Source: Mesorhabditis belari (Eukaryota; Nematoda; Chromadorea; Rhabditida; Rhabditidae). Taken from it: DNA of 64,000 nucleotides. The stretch covers positions 248,001-312,000 of the forward strand of contig CAUEEP010000899.1 of the NCBI GenBank assembly GCA_958450365.1, in the 5' to 3' direction. Made by a program: the position numbers and the translations under genes. Under the pieces are notes generated by a model. That model was not told where the DNA came from and searched no databases. It worked only from the letters and a program-made list of their open reading frames with translations. This document shows positions 1 through 12,775 of the stretch, in pieces (the stretch's first letter is position 1; every line of letters begins with the position of its first letter).

Positions 1-75
1 TAAAACCTTACTACAATGAGATTGTAGTAAGGTGAATTTAGTAAAGGTTTCAAATCTCATACAAATCCGTTTCAG

Positions 76-3000
76 AAACCACAATCAAACTGACCAAATG
101 AGATGTATCAAAGTATGGAAAAACTATAATCCGGGGTTAATTTATTGACAAACTTAACTTTGTCTGGCAACTTTAGTGAAGGTTTTTTCATCACATCGAG
201 CGAGGTTCCATTCAAGTGGGGTCAAGTTAACAATAAAAGATTTCGATGTGAATATGAAGTAGAAAATGTCGAGTTTTTGATACGGGTAAGAGAATGGTCA
301 ACTGACTACTGTACGTTGAACTTTTAGGCTACACAATCATTTCCGGATTTCAAAGGTAAGGTTAAAGTCTTGATGGCAGATGGTTCAACAAGTTTAACAA
401 TCAGATTTGAACGTGTTCCCGTAAGAATCTTAAAAAGCCTACGGTACCTGGCGGCTGAATTAATCGTATAACATGCAACATTTCTAGGGAAAATCATTAA
501 CTAATCAATCAATTCAAAATAACTGTGATATTTTAAAGGAATTTTTCCTTATACATGATTCATTACATTTGTTCAAGTTAATTTCTATTCAAATAAGCTT
601 TTCTTTGGCGAATAGAGCTTTGCTACAATCGGTAATGATGAATTGAAGTAAAAGTTAGATCTAATAGGTTTCCGTGTATTTTTTTGAAAAACTGAAGGGA
701 ACTTTGATTTATTTTTTAAAGATATTCTATATTGAGAATAGTCAACGATCACCTTATCGACATTAGAGAAAAAAAGTAGAAAAGGCTTATGGTTTCCATA
801 ATTATTGATCATCTGTAAATCAAAGAAATGCTTAATGTTTAAAGTATCGGTCGAATAGCCAAAGTGGAATGTGTCTTACCAAACAAGGAGACATTGCTCC
901 TTGATGAACGTCGAATCGATTAAAACTTTCTTGTTTTCAATGCTATTCAAATTCCAAGCAGGTATATAAAAATAAGCAATTTCTAAGTAACAGTTTAAGT
1001 CTAACATTGAACGGATTTTCGAGCGATTCGATGATCTTCAGATCTTGGAAGAAATAACCTCATTGTGGGACTTGTCAAATGAAAACACTACAAATTTTTG
1101 CGACTGGTAAGAGAAATTAGAAAAGGCCAAAAGTAAAAAGTAACCTTTTGGAAGATTTAGGTAGATTTAGGTTTAGTTAATGAGTTGCACTAGTTTTAAA
1201 AAGTGTACTGCTTTTGAGGGTGAGTGCGCGAGATAAGTAAAAATCAATGGTTCGGCAAAAAAATGAGCTCTGCTGGAGAAAGATTGCGCAAGTTTTTGAG
1301 TAAAAACAGGTTTTCAGAAAACGTTTGTTTACCAATTTACAATATTTTTCAAAACTAAGATCTAAGTTTTAATTGTGAACTGTTTCAGTATTCAACAAAT
1401 AGGATTTGGACAAAATTGCACTTCTTTTGACTTCATCGAGGGCGTATCTAAGGTTAGGGAAAGTCTTTTTATCGATAGTTGTCTGAAATTAGAAACTCAA
1501 ATTTAGTTTTTACGTGAGCCCAAGCCATCTGGTCCACCCAAGTCACTATTTGATTTAATAATGGTCACTTTGGCCGGTGTTCTGCTTTTGCTCTTGATTC
1601 TCTCTCCAGTCATCTTTATTATTTTCTGGATTGGCAAAAGTTGGCAAAAGAAGAAGGCGGCAAAGGAAAAGTTTGTCTTAAGTTAGTACTTCGAATTTAC
1701 AATTGCAATCAATTTACAGAGCCCAACAACGACCCTTGTTAGATGAAAAAATTGCTCCTCCACAAACTCCTTTACAAATGGAGATGCAGGTTATCCTTTT
1801 CTTGTCTTTTTTTCTAAATTTCCCGCACCTATGCTCACGTATTGTGCCTAGATGTTCTATTGCGCATAAATATATTATTAACAAATATCAGTGTTTGTCA
1901 ACAAGTTTAGGTTGCTGAAAACCTCCCGCAAACATTTAAGGAGCGTACTGTTGGAGTTGGAGGGTTTGGAAAAGTCGTCGAATTGATTGGATGCAATCCG
2001 TGAGTGTAGCCAGAGACAGCTGTAACCTGAATTGAAATGCCATGACAAAGATTGGCTCTGACTTAGCCTTTTTAAGAATGCCATAGATCTGTCAGCTTCC
2101 CCAGTCAAATTGGCCTAAAAAATCCTAGAAACATTCCTTGTTGTAACCGTAAAAATTTAGACCTGCCGTGAAAAAATATCTGAAGAAAAAATCCCTCTTT
2201 GAAGCACAAAATCACCTCGAAAGCTTTATGCAAGAGTTCGAGATACTGAAAACGTTGGAACATCGAAATGTGGTAAGTTTGATCGAAATGAAACCAATCG
2301 AAGGATCGAATGATTTTGGGATTGTCATGGAGTACTGTCAAAGGGGGAATCTAGAAGAATGTGAGTTTAAAACAAAAGATTAACAAGTCAAGAATGGAAA
2401 GTTTTCAGTTTTCTTCAATCCGACAATGATTTACACAATGAAAACGGTGATTGTTTGGGGAGATCAGCTCTTTGATGCGCTTGATTACATGTATTCAAAG
2501 CAGAGTCTAGTTCATCGGGACATCAAACCTGAGAAGTCAGTGCCTTTTCGTTTTTATAAGCTATGGGCTGTCCAGCTCTGCCAATCCAGTCCAAATTGAA
2601 GATTCACAAGTCAAAAACAGAAAGATTTCTTGGCCTAGTCAAGAGCTACAGGGTGAGCGCAAATTATAGCTTCTGAGCTCAGCGAGAACTCAGTCAATCT
2701 ATAGGTAATTTTTGGAGGTGTTTCTTGAGTATATCTCCTGTAGCGAAGCCAATTTTCTAATTGATTTGTGCTTCAAGAATCTTTATATGACCTTACAAAG
2801 TTGAGAGTGATGGTACCCCTGGCGAAAAACCCAATTTAAGGTTTTTAAGAGCCATTTTTGAAGTTATTTAATGAATTACGTTTAAGGCAAAAAAAGATCA
2901 AACACCTCATAGAAATTCGATTTTCTGTCGTCGAATTTGATTAAACTCCGACTTCCAAACGAAATGTGTTTAGGGAACTTCCCACTCAAAAGTTAGAGAA

Positions 3001-6000
3001 AAAAAATCAAATGACATCTTTTTTGAAAAGACATTATCAAATTATCTTTTCTTACTTCTCACAATCGCTGCATCGGTAAATGTCGAGGAGAGAACTCTAA
3101 AATCTATTGTTTGTATTTATAACAACACCAACCTTATTTCCGCAATCACAGCAAGCTCTTTGCATGTCAATTTTCAATAGCTCATGTTGTTTGAATCTTG
3201 AAGGAAAGCTGAAAAAAAATTTGAAGATTTAGTCTTACGTTTTCTAAAAGGCGATCACATCTTTTTGAAAAAAACATTATCGTTTTTCCTTTCGCCTTAT
3301 AGGATTTTTCGCCAGGTTTACCGCGACTCACAACTTTGTAAGGTTGTCCCATTCCCGATTGAGCAATCGCTTCAATGCCTCCAAACTTTTGTGGGGCTTA
3401 GCACAGGCCCTTGACTCCAAAATTGCTGTAGTCCAAAGGATTGAGATCACAAGAGTATGGAGGCCATTCCTGAGTTGAAATGAAATCTGGCAAATTGGCC
3501 CTGCACCAGTCCCGAACGGATTTTGCTCGAGTAGAGGGCGCGGAGTCCTGTCGGAACGTCCAAACTTGGTTGCCAAAGTGCTATTGGGTCCAGGGAAGAA
3601 CCACAACTTCGAGAATTTCCTTTCGATAAACATCCTGGTTCATTTTCACGCCTGGATCAATGCCCGACAAGCTTCGCGCATCTATCAAGTCGAATTCGCT
3701 TGTTATCATCGGTGTGTAATTGCCCTTGCTTGAACCCGAACGGCCGTAAGTTGAGATCATTTCTAGCAATAAGTTCTCGATTCTCGATTCATTTTGATAT
3801 CCCTAGCAATCTTTTTCATTGAGACCATTGAATTTCGGGCAACTCGCTTCTTGATGATTTTTCGAATTCCAGAAATATTGACTGTCTTTTTTCGGCCTCT
3901 CCCGGATCGATTCTTTGTTTTTGCCAAGTTCTTTGAATCTTTTGATTGTTTTTGAGATGGTTCCTTGAGGGATTTTGAGCAGCCCAACGATCTCCTTCTG
4001 CTTCCCTCCAGCCCCGTACAACTCCCAAGTTGCATCTCGTGGAACTGCCATTCTGAAACAACAACTTTGGTAACTTTTGAAACAAGAAAACAGTGGGTTT
4101 AATACAGAAAAATACGTAAATTTTCAAAAAATAAGAAAGCCGGATCAAAAAACTATCTTTAGATATATAATATTGGACAAGAGAAAAATAATCCGATATT
4201 TCTTGTCACCCTGTAAAGATTCTAGAAGCATAGATCTGTTGGAAAATGGGTTTGCTTACAGAAGACATACTCAAAAATCATCTCCAAAAATTTCATACGA
4301 ATTTATCGAGTTCTCGTTGAGCTAGAGCCTCAGAAGTGAGTCGCCATAATTTGCGGTCAACCTCCAGCTTCTCAGCCGTGTCCAACAAGCCGCCCATGAG
4401 CAAGTTTAACTTTGAGATTCAACTCTGCCAGCCCAGTTAGCTCACTAGCTTGATTTGCGTCGTTTTTTATTGTATCATAATGAACTGATTTAGCATTTTT
4501 GTCACCAGCGACTTTGTCTTAAAAATTGGTGACTTTGGCTTAGCAAAGCATATTGAGAGCACCTGCGTTGGGAGCTTTGTGGGAACTCATCGTTATATGA
4601 GTCCCACATGGGCACAAGAGAGCAATAATCTTGAGGTGACAATGACGTAAAAAAGTTATTGAACTTTCAAGTTTTTAGGACTTTCACCGAAACGATGTTT
4701 ACGCTTTGGGACTCGTTTTGTGGCAAATTGTCGAAAGGAGGTTCGTTCAGAGTAGCACTTGAGCAGATTCTGAAACTTTGCCCATTTAAATTGTCATTGT
4801 ATCTCCTTAAAACAGCGATAATCTTTTCCAGGCTTGTCTTTTCGGAATACGGTGCAAAAAATCACTTTGATCTTTCTCTCTTTCTTTCGGACATCATAAG
4901 GAAGAATTTCAAAGAATTGGTTACTCCAAATTGTCCAGGACAATTTTGTGAGATCATAAAGAGGTGAGTGCCTAGATACTTCAATCCAATTTAGCCATTT
5001 GGGTGAAAAGAAACCTAGACATATATTGGTTTCACCGAAAAGTCTTATCCATTTTTATAAATTATTTTTATTTTTTATTTTTATAAATGAAGCCGATCAA
5101 CATGGTGTTTGCTTTAAATAGAAAAGATTAGCTATTTCTCATTTTTGGGCAGATTTGTGTCCGCTTTGAAGCAAATTCGAACGAGAATTCTTGTTTTTCC
5201 TAATAAACTTTCAATGGACATGGGATGAAAACGCCTTGGTGAAGTATTATAAAAAGTTGTCTATCTGCCTAACTTTTCATTCTCTATCTTTTGTCTTTTG
5301 CCACCAAAATCCAGGGTGACGACGAATCTTGGGAACTGAAAAAAACGCTGGCAAACAACCAAATATTCAACCATTCTTGAAAATTCAGTTCAAATAATAT
5401 TATTCATTGTATAATACCATATGGATTACCATAATGGGACAGAGTTTATCCTGATACTCCTCTCGGTTTTCTACAACCTATCTGAAACTGCCGTAATTTT
5501 TTGCTCTAATTTCAAAACTTTATCTTTTTCATATTCCTCATTCTTGTTTCATTCTTGAATGCTCACCATATTATCTTTTAAAAAATTAACTGACGCGAGC
5601 TTTTCAGAATTTCTTAAAGGGTAATTTGTAAATAAATAATTGGACTTTTTGATAAGACAAACCATATTCATTTTCAAAAGTAACCTTTAAAAAAGCGGAC
5701 AAGGTTTTCCGGCCAGCCTGAGATGAAAACTTAGTTATCTATCTATCTTTTTTAATCAATAGATTTAGATGTACAAATTTCGATTGCCCAGCAAGACCAC
5801 TCGCACGTGAGATTTGCGAGGAGATCGAGAGAATCAATCAAGTTACTAATCAGCTTGAAGCTTGCAAAAAGCTTTTACAGACTGATCGATTCATCTCAAC
5901 ATTGGATTTGATGCCGATTGAAGAAATGGGGCAAAGAGAACTCATTCGACCGATTGGCTTCAATGGAACAATGGATAGAGTTTCAATTCTTTCCGATTAC

Positions 6001-6075
6001 TCTGTTCGCTCTGCTGATCTCATTCCTCATAATACTTCTTTCCAAATCAAAGAAAATTCCGTTTATAGGAACTAG
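76..6075 (+). CDS. Receptor-like protein kinase K1, CUB-like ectodomain (5' partial)
   Basis: Fourteen exons read in consistent phase: 76-135, 177-285, 328-420, 1000-1106, 1389-1452, 1507-1670, 1720-1789, 1911-1999, 2161-2360, 2409-2535, 4509-4635, 4679-4740, 4832-4963 and 5769-6075, giving about 569 residues. No signal peptide is seen, so the 5' end probably lies left of the window. Exons 1-3 look like a nematode CUB-like ectodomain (Cys...GFFI...FRCEYEV...KVKVLMADG). A hydrophobic segment in exon 6 (LLLLLILSPVIFIIF) is followed by KSWQKKK, a membrane anchor. The kinase has a Gly loop (GVGGFGKVVE), the β3 Lys (PAVKKYL), αC (EFEILKTLEHRNVV), catalytic loop HRDIKPEN, DFGLAK and GTHRYMSP, then T where APE has E. 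HRDIKPEN is Ser/Thr-like rather than tyrosine-kinase-like. The C-tail carries RELIRPIGFNGTMDRVS, shared with K2. The 1.97-kb intron hosts a Tc1-like relic. The exon 3/4 junction (421-999) is the least certain. Substrate unknown. Confidence 0.8.
2647..4214 (-). mobile_element. Degraded Tc1-like transposon inside a K1 intron
   Basis: The minus strand encodes a Tc1-family transposase in broken frames. The N-terminal HTH (KQKEIVGLLKIPQGTISKTI) starts near 4051. The C-terminal region near 3400-3560 has WTFRQDSAPSTRAK and EWPPYSCDLNPLDYSNFG, the second and third catalytic blocks. Ends TACAGGGTGAGCGC (2647) and, inverted, TACAGGGTGACAAG (4214) are probable terminal inverted repeats, giving about 1.57 kb. 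Stops and frameshifts make it inactive. Confidence 0.75.
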
Positions 6076-7316
6076 GATGAAAATTGTAATACCGTAAATA
6101 CTGTAATGGAAGGGCACCCTAGAGGGGGTAAGGGAAAGATAGAAGGGCAAATTACAGCATTTATAATAGGTATTTTTTTCTCTGATCTTACGAGTGTTGA
6201 TCTCATTTTAAGTTTACCTTTTTTTGTAACTCTTTGAGTTTTTTCTTCACTTCAGTTCTTTGCCAATATGATTCCCATTCAACTCATCATCAGGTTAGGA
6301 AAAGGTTTGCGAATAAATTTCGTTAAAAATTTAATGTTTAAACTTCTCAGAAGTGCATTTTGAATAGAAGAAAGCAACCGTTTTATGGTAAATTTTCACA
6401 AAATGGCAGTTTCGCAGTGAATTTCTTGGCAAACAATGAGGATTCATTGACCTTAACAAACAAAGATAGGCTAATTTGCAAAGTTTCACTATTTTGCAAA
6501 TTTTGAATTGGCTCTGGCAAAAGGCTCGAGTTTCGTCGTTGATTTGTTGAAGTGCTCATTTGAAACCATAGTTTTGTCGCCATTACCACTCCAAAAGACC
6601 AACTTTGCCTAAATTTCGGCTGATGCTCAATTTGAGATTGAATTTCCGTCAAACTACAACGCATACACAGAATGGACCTCGTTGAGTGGATAGTAGCATC
6701 AACTAAAACGGTTTTTTAGAGGACATGGCTCAACAAATCATCGAGATGCTTATCGCTGGGAGTTGTCGACTAGCGCTCATTCAAGCGCCTGTAATTTACC
6801 TCTCACGAGCATTCTGTGGTTGACCTTGCATTTGCCATGAACTTTACGGTCTGTAAACTCTGTCTGTACACTTAGCTTATGGGTTTCCAGTAAGCAACAA
6901 AATTATATAGATGTATTTAATTCAATAATAACAATACAAAATTTTTTAACAAATAAAATTTACGACGATTTTTTGGTCTCACGGGCTTTTGTGTGAAAAA
7001 CCGCCTGGTCGTTCAATGTGTTAAATGAGTTGTACAAGTCGAATCGGGAAATTTTGGGTAGATAAATATTGCCGAGAATTAGGGCTACAATTTTCTATAA
7101 AACACTTGCCACTTTTAAAATAAATTAGACATTTCCTAGATATTTTTCCAAAAAGTGGTCGCTATATCTTTTTTCTTTTTTAAAAGAGATAGTAAATTTG
7201 TTCGTTTATTGCAATCTTTAATTTACACCTTCAGGAATCTTCGTGCTAACATTCGTGCTAAGGTTTTCAGCGCAATGATTTGCAAAACAATTTATTCAAT
7301 GGCAATAATTTCCATT
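6076..7316. other. Intergenic, no gene recognised
   Basis: No ORF here resembles a known protein and no consistent exon series was found. A weak imperfect inverted repeat begins near 6092 (TACCGTAAATACTGTAATGG) and ends near 6172. An ORF on the minus strand at 6383-6664 has no recognisable domain. Confidence 0.4.
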
Positions 7317-10300
7317 CTATTCCTTATCCTGATCACACAATTCTTCACCGGTCACTTCTTTGATCCAATCACAAAGTGGCGGTACAGCCTGGGGCCAATC
7401 GATGGCTAAAATGAGAAAAGTGGTGGCTCATTGAAGTCACCAAAACTACCAGCCAAGTCAATAATCTATTGGCCCAAGATGGCACTTCAAACTCACTCCC
7501 CCAATCCTTCTTTTGTCCGATTGAAACGATTCCATATTAATACCATTTTCCATTTACTTTGGCCATACTTGGACCACCAGAATCACCCTAAAAAGCCTTA
7601 TATTTAGACTTGAGTTACCTGGTGATAGATAACCTATCACCAGACAGGTGACAGTTAACCGTATCTCACCTTATTGCTGAGCATATTGTGCACAGAGTGA
7701 GTGCAAAAAGAGGAGGGAAAAGCCTGTTGATGAACTTCATCCGGCACTTTTCCACTCTGACAAGTCACTTTGTTCAGGGCTTCTTGGAGGAGATAGTGTG
7801 GCATTGGACGAGTATCTAAAGATTCGACATTGAAACGAACTCAGGTCAAGAGCAAAGGCCGTGTCACTCACCCCATCCCAATCCCACAACAACCATTGGG
7901 TTTCCATCTTTCATTCCACTAGTGTCACGAGTCAGACAAATTGGTTGAACATAATCGTCAAAGCTGATCGGGTTGGGTAACTGGAAAACGGATTGGATTG
8001 TCAGAATAGGTAAAATCGCTTTCAAGACAGAATTTATCTTGAAGATCCTCTGGTTTTCTAAAACCTGTCTAGAACTAACGTAATCTTTCCCCTAATTTGA
8101 AATGTCTTTTTTGATATCCTTGAGTTTCATTCTTGAATGTTCACTTTCTTACAATCATTCACTACAATGGTTTCCTTAAATTCAGGCGCCATACTACGGT
8201 TCGGGCGCCATTTCTAGTGTACTGTACTCCCTGAGATATTGTCAGAGTGCAAAGGTTCAAAGGTGCTTGATTCCAATCACTTATTAAGCATACTGTAGTT
8301 ACAGTGGTCCACAAAAACAATGCCCTATTACCATCCAATAGTAGTTTCGCAAAACTTTTGTCGAAAATATGTTTGGCGATGTATTTTTTTCGTTTTAAAT
8401 ACTTTAATTATTCTGGTTTTTGAATATCTGGTTTTTTTGATAGAGATCTTACCAATCAAAAGATCGATGTGGAGGAGTGCACTTATCCCTAAAATTAACG
8501 CGACAAAAGTAATATCCCATTAATGTTTTCCTTGACTATTCTCTTTATTTTCGCTTTCTAGGAATATTAAGTTTATGAGCTTTATTATTTAGATGGCTGG
8601 CAAGAAGAATTCTGACATTCTGGAGAAGCTCAAAATCGCCAGGGTCCGGGAAAATGGGATGCGGGAAAAGGACCTGGTTAACCTCTTGAATTGCTCGATA
8701 TGGACGGTGTGCCGCATCTCTCCTCAATCAAAAGTCGGCGGAAACCTTCATCGAGGCCTCAAGAATGGGCGACCACTAATCACAACTACAAAAGAAGAAG
8801 TCGTGATCAGAATGGTGAAAAATGATCCGAACAAAAAAATCAACCTATCGAAGCCAAATGATGAGAGATCAATTTAACAAGATTGTTTCGCCGGAAACGA
8901 TCAGACGACGATTAAATGAAGTTGAATTATATGCAAGAAGGTTTGCCCGTAAACCTCTGATGAACTCTAAGCACCGAAAGCCGCGCCTTGACTCTGCACG
9001 GACCTACCGAAGTTCGGCAACACCTGATTGGGCGAAAGTACCGATGAAACAAAGATCAATTTATTCCAAGCGGACGGAAATCATCTCGTTCGGTGGTGAC
9101 TCTGCGAAATGGTGAACGAGCACGACTTCCGGGCTAGTTTGCGGTATGTCGAGTCAAATTGATCAATCCGCCTCCCTACCCACCGGATATGAACGTTATT
9201 GAGAATCTCTGGGCACTTGTGAAGTCAAGGGAAAGAAATTTGATTCGAAGACCGCCTTATGGGTTCAAATTCAACGTCTTTGGGCCACCATCTCCCAAAG
9301 TCTTTTCAAGAATCTCATGGGTTCCATACCGGATCTCAATCAAGTGATAAAATATCGTTTGTTTGTGTCGATAATATCGATAAGTAAGTCTAGTCTCATG
9401 GGTAAGCAAAAAGTCCCTGCTCTTTTTCTGAAATATCGTTTTTGCAAGATTTTCTTACAAAATAAACTTTTGGATGGCAATGGGGCACGACTTTTGTGGG
9501 CCACTGTATATCAAACTATATCAAAAAGTATTTAAGTGCAAGTCAAATAGTAGCTTGATTTTTAAACTGATCGAGTCGAATTTTTCTACCCGAAGTAGCG
9601 CCGCATCAATGCCCTTTTGATTCAGCCATTTGGGATGAATCGTTACATGCTCCTCTTTGACTGTTTCCTAGAAATATTTAGCATTTCTGATTTCCAATTA
9701 TCTTTACTTTACCTCATAAAGACTTGTATTTTGAATCCCGAACCTCAACACATAATTATCAAAATGTCTAAAACAGTGAGCCGCCGTCAGGACCCAATTT
9801 TTCGCAATCAGTGACGCTCCACAAATGTTGCTAAAGAGGTAAACTTAATATCCTGATATTTAACAGCTAACCTAAGTTCCCCGTAGCCATTCAAACGTTG
9901 CATTGATACATAGTTGGGGTAACTCTTCGCCAAAGCATCTAATCCATTGTTGATCTTCAAATGACGGATGCTTTGGATGTCGCTTGGATTCTTTGGCTAA
10001 AATGAGCATCGTTTTGTTGGGGAGCTGATTGCGTAGCTATCTTTATTATAATTCACAAGGGTTGTTCCAATCGGGCCTAAACAACGAACACCTGGCCGAA
10101 TCAGAGCCAGTGAGACCTGGCTTTTGATTAACCCAGAAACTATTCTGGGCCGGCTTGCAGTGAAGCAAGGTCAGGAAAAACCAGAGTCCGGATTTTGTTT
10201 CAAAAAGTTGCCTTTGGAACAACTCAGCAATTTACAAACAATATAGTTTGTTGAACAAAAACAGTTGTTGAGGCAAGTTGACTTTTAATTGTAGCCTTAG

Positions 10301-11042
10301 TAGTGCTGCTTATTGAAATATAATAACTATTAGGCTGTCTTTCCGTTCTCTTTCGTACTCCCACTTAAAACCAACAGCTGCACCAATTGAATTATGGTTT
10401 GTTTCATTAGAAAGGCTAATTATTTTTCTGCAAAATAACATTAAAACGGGTTTAGAAGGTCTTATGTCTGGATTTTTTGGGAGCATGAAGTCGGGTAGTG
10501 AAAGAAGACGACGAATCGATGACACTTAGTTTAGACAATTCAGCTAAGGAAATCTATCTTCGTGTCAATGAAAGATAGAGCTCAAAAAGTTAGGTCTAGA
10601 GCCCAATTTTCAGAGAAATTGATTCAGCCAACTTCTTCGTAGAGATTTTTAGAGGTTTTTACAAAAAAAACACGGCTTCACTATCGAATTTGCTTGAAAG
10701 TGAACCGAAATTGACTTAAAAAGATGCGAAATTGAACAATAAACACTTTCTATTCAGGGAAAATCATAGGTTAATTGATGAATTTTTGTTTTTTAAAGGA
10801 AGTACAAAAAGAAACGAAAAGACTCTCTGGACACCCGAAGATACTTCCGCACGATCATTCATCAAAATGGTTTAGATTTTAAGCACTTATCGAGAAATGT
10901 AACGTTACGCTTAAATTTTAAGGTCCAATATCAAATCCGTTAAACTCACCCAAATATCCGGATCGACTTTTGGTTGTCCACATTTGAACGAATCTCCTAA
11001 GGAGAAGAACTCAAAAATCAACAAAACAAGAAGATTTCTCAT
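7317..11042 (-). CDS. Secreted trypsin-like serine protease with internal stop
   Basis: Eight minus-strand exons in consistent phase: 11042-10950, 9996-9872, 9830-9713, 9667-9590, 7980-7872, 7839-7670, 7587-7497 and 7405-7317; about 290 codons, normal for a secreted S1 peptidase. Exon 1 is a signal peptide (MRNLLVLLIFEFFSLG). The activation-site region reads HLKINNGLDALAKSYPNYV. The triad is present: His in WVLTAAHCF, Asp in GIDAALLR, Ser in GDSGGP. The C-terminus has PPLCDWIKEVTGEELC. A TAA at 7537-7539 interrupts the frame after GKWY, where family members have a sense codon before YGIVS; it would delete the last ~43 residues. This is either a recent nonsense mutation or a base error, since all other exons are open. 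The intron between exons 4 and 5 holds a Tc1-like element, and the 10-10.9 kb intron holds a MITE. Confidence 0.82.
8302..9506 (+). mobile_element. Tc1-like transposon in protease intron, degraded
   Basis: About 1.2 kb flanked by TA. The ends CAGTGGTCCACAAAAACAA and the inverted CAGTGGCCCACAAAAGTCG form terminal repeats at least 35 bp long. The plus strand carries a Tc1-type transposase broken into three frames: an N-terminal HTH region from 8593, a middle piece to 9115, and PPYPPDMNVIENLWALVK near 9165, matching the third catalytic block. It lies in the opposite orientation to the host gene. Confidence 0.85.
10318..10825 (+). repeat. MITE-A copy, eroded ends
   Basis: The internal sequence (TTTCATTAGAAAGGCTAAT, and later GTGTCAATGAAAGATAGAGC) matches the intact copy at 30476-30997 and the copies at 19894-20408 and 28740. 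Its ends are eroded. It sits in the first large intron of the protease gene. Confidence 0.65.
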
Positions 11043-11644
11043 CTTTGGGATGAATTTGTGGCAAAGATGCACAGCTTTTATATAGAGCAATACACAAAAG
11101 TTTTCTTTCATCTACGATTTTTGAATAGAATTACTCAAAATCACATTGAAACAATTCAATTTTTGCTGAAAACAAAGGTTTTTTTTCACTTTATTCACTT
11201 CATAATTCAAGAAACTCAATTCACTCAAAAGATTGCTCACTTTTCAATTCAAAGCTATGTCATCAGCTGATTAAATGGTCGCTTTTCATTTTTGGCTTTG
11301 AAATGAAGAGTTTATTTTTTTTTGTTTATTTAATAACATTTTCAAAACTTTATTAGAGTATCTAAAAATTTTTATAAAATTTACAAAACAAGTCGATTAT
11401 AAAAGCAAATTTCAAGACCATGAACAAAATGTTTGAAGTAGCATAGCAGCTAGCTAAAATTACGCTAGCTTAGCACAATTTTTATATAGTTGACGATAAC
11501 TTGGTCACTGTTTAGGCTCTATTGGGCTAGGGTAACTGGGTTGTTTCCGGCCTGAATATAGAAAGAAGATTACGGTAGTTTTAAAAATGGACATGTTTGA
11601 GGAAATTTATTTGAACTGAGTTTTTGAGTAGTTCAAGTTTCTAT

Positions 11645-12775
11645 TTATCCATCCAAACGTGGATACGAGCAAATCCCTTTGTAGCCAGTTCGCCCTTTTT
11701 GTCTCAAGTTCTCAACTCCAATCCAGTCTCCATTCGGTTGTATCTAAAGAGAATTTTCTGGATTTTTTATATTAAAACTTGCAAAAATTAAGCCCAATTG
11801 ATTTGCTGGAACAGTTCCATTCTCGAAATTATTATATGTGTTGTAGGTTTCGGATGAGGAACACTGCTGATTCAGCACTTTCCAATGCACTTCAATGGTA
11901 TGATTCTTACCGGGACGGCTCACGTACGCAGCCTAGAAAATTTAGAATCATTTTCTCCGAGTTTGGATATTTTTAAATGAAGATTCAACAAAGTTTCAAG
12001 CTCCAAATTGAACAAATTTTGCTTTGATTTCTCGAGACCCATCTTTCCAATAAAGCTCACCAAGAAGTTCAAAAACATTTTGAAAAAAGGACTTTCCATT
12101 CGAAAAACAACTAAACCAGACTTTGAAAGCATCTTTTGAAAGCAACTAGTGATTTTTGTAGACAGGATAATCAAAAGTGATCTTCATTGATCAAAAGTGA
12201 TCAGTTCATCAAAAGTGCCGGAAATAGTCATAAGTACCAAACAATGAAAGACAACAAGACAAATGTAAATTGTAGTCGATAGGAACAAGAAATGAATTCT
12301 ACTGCAAACTCACCCAAGTTTTCCCACAAATCATCGCTTTTTCCCAATTTTCTTTTGGCATTCCCCAATTTTCGCTATATGTTTTGGTTAGAAAGTCTTA
12401 GAGAATAATCAATGCAAATTGATGTAAACTTCTGCAAACCTTGAACAAGTTTATTGTTCTTTGCATCAGTTATATGCACCAGAGTTGTAGAATTACAACG
12501 ATAAATGGGATCTTCGCCAACATCAAAATATAACCCTTCTAACTAACATTGTTTTGTTAACAAAAATCGGGTAAAGTTACCGTTAGGCAATAGTTTCCAA
12601 AGGATTGACCTCTAGAACAGGTAGAATTGAATGGCTTCTGAAATTTTGGATCATTGAGCTGCTAAAGATTGAGCTTTGAAAGGAAATTTATTGTAAACAC
12701 ACCTACTTCTTGATTTGCTGGGTTCACCAAATCAATTTTTATTGATAAACATAGGAAAATGAGAAGCAATTTCAT
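11645..12775 (-). CDS. Secreted C-type-lectin-like protein
   Basis: Six minus-strand exons in phase: 12775-12707, 12661-12581, 12542-12440, 12396-12314, 11932-11813 and 11743-11645, about 184 residues. Exon 1 is a signal peptide (MKLLLIFLCLSIKIDLV). The rest resembles a nematode C-type lectin domain: CSRGQSFGNYC, then CNSTTLVHITDAKNNKLVQ (the Cys-plus-Asn-rich first block), ENW and WEKA, and a final block GDWIGVENL...ICSYPRLDG ending at the stop. No EPN or QPD motif is evident, so calcium-dependent sugar binding is doubtful. The donor of exon 5 (GTTCCA) is weak and alternative 3' ends are possible. It is co-oriented with the protease ~0.6 kb downstream; both encode secreted proteins. Confidence 0.65.
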
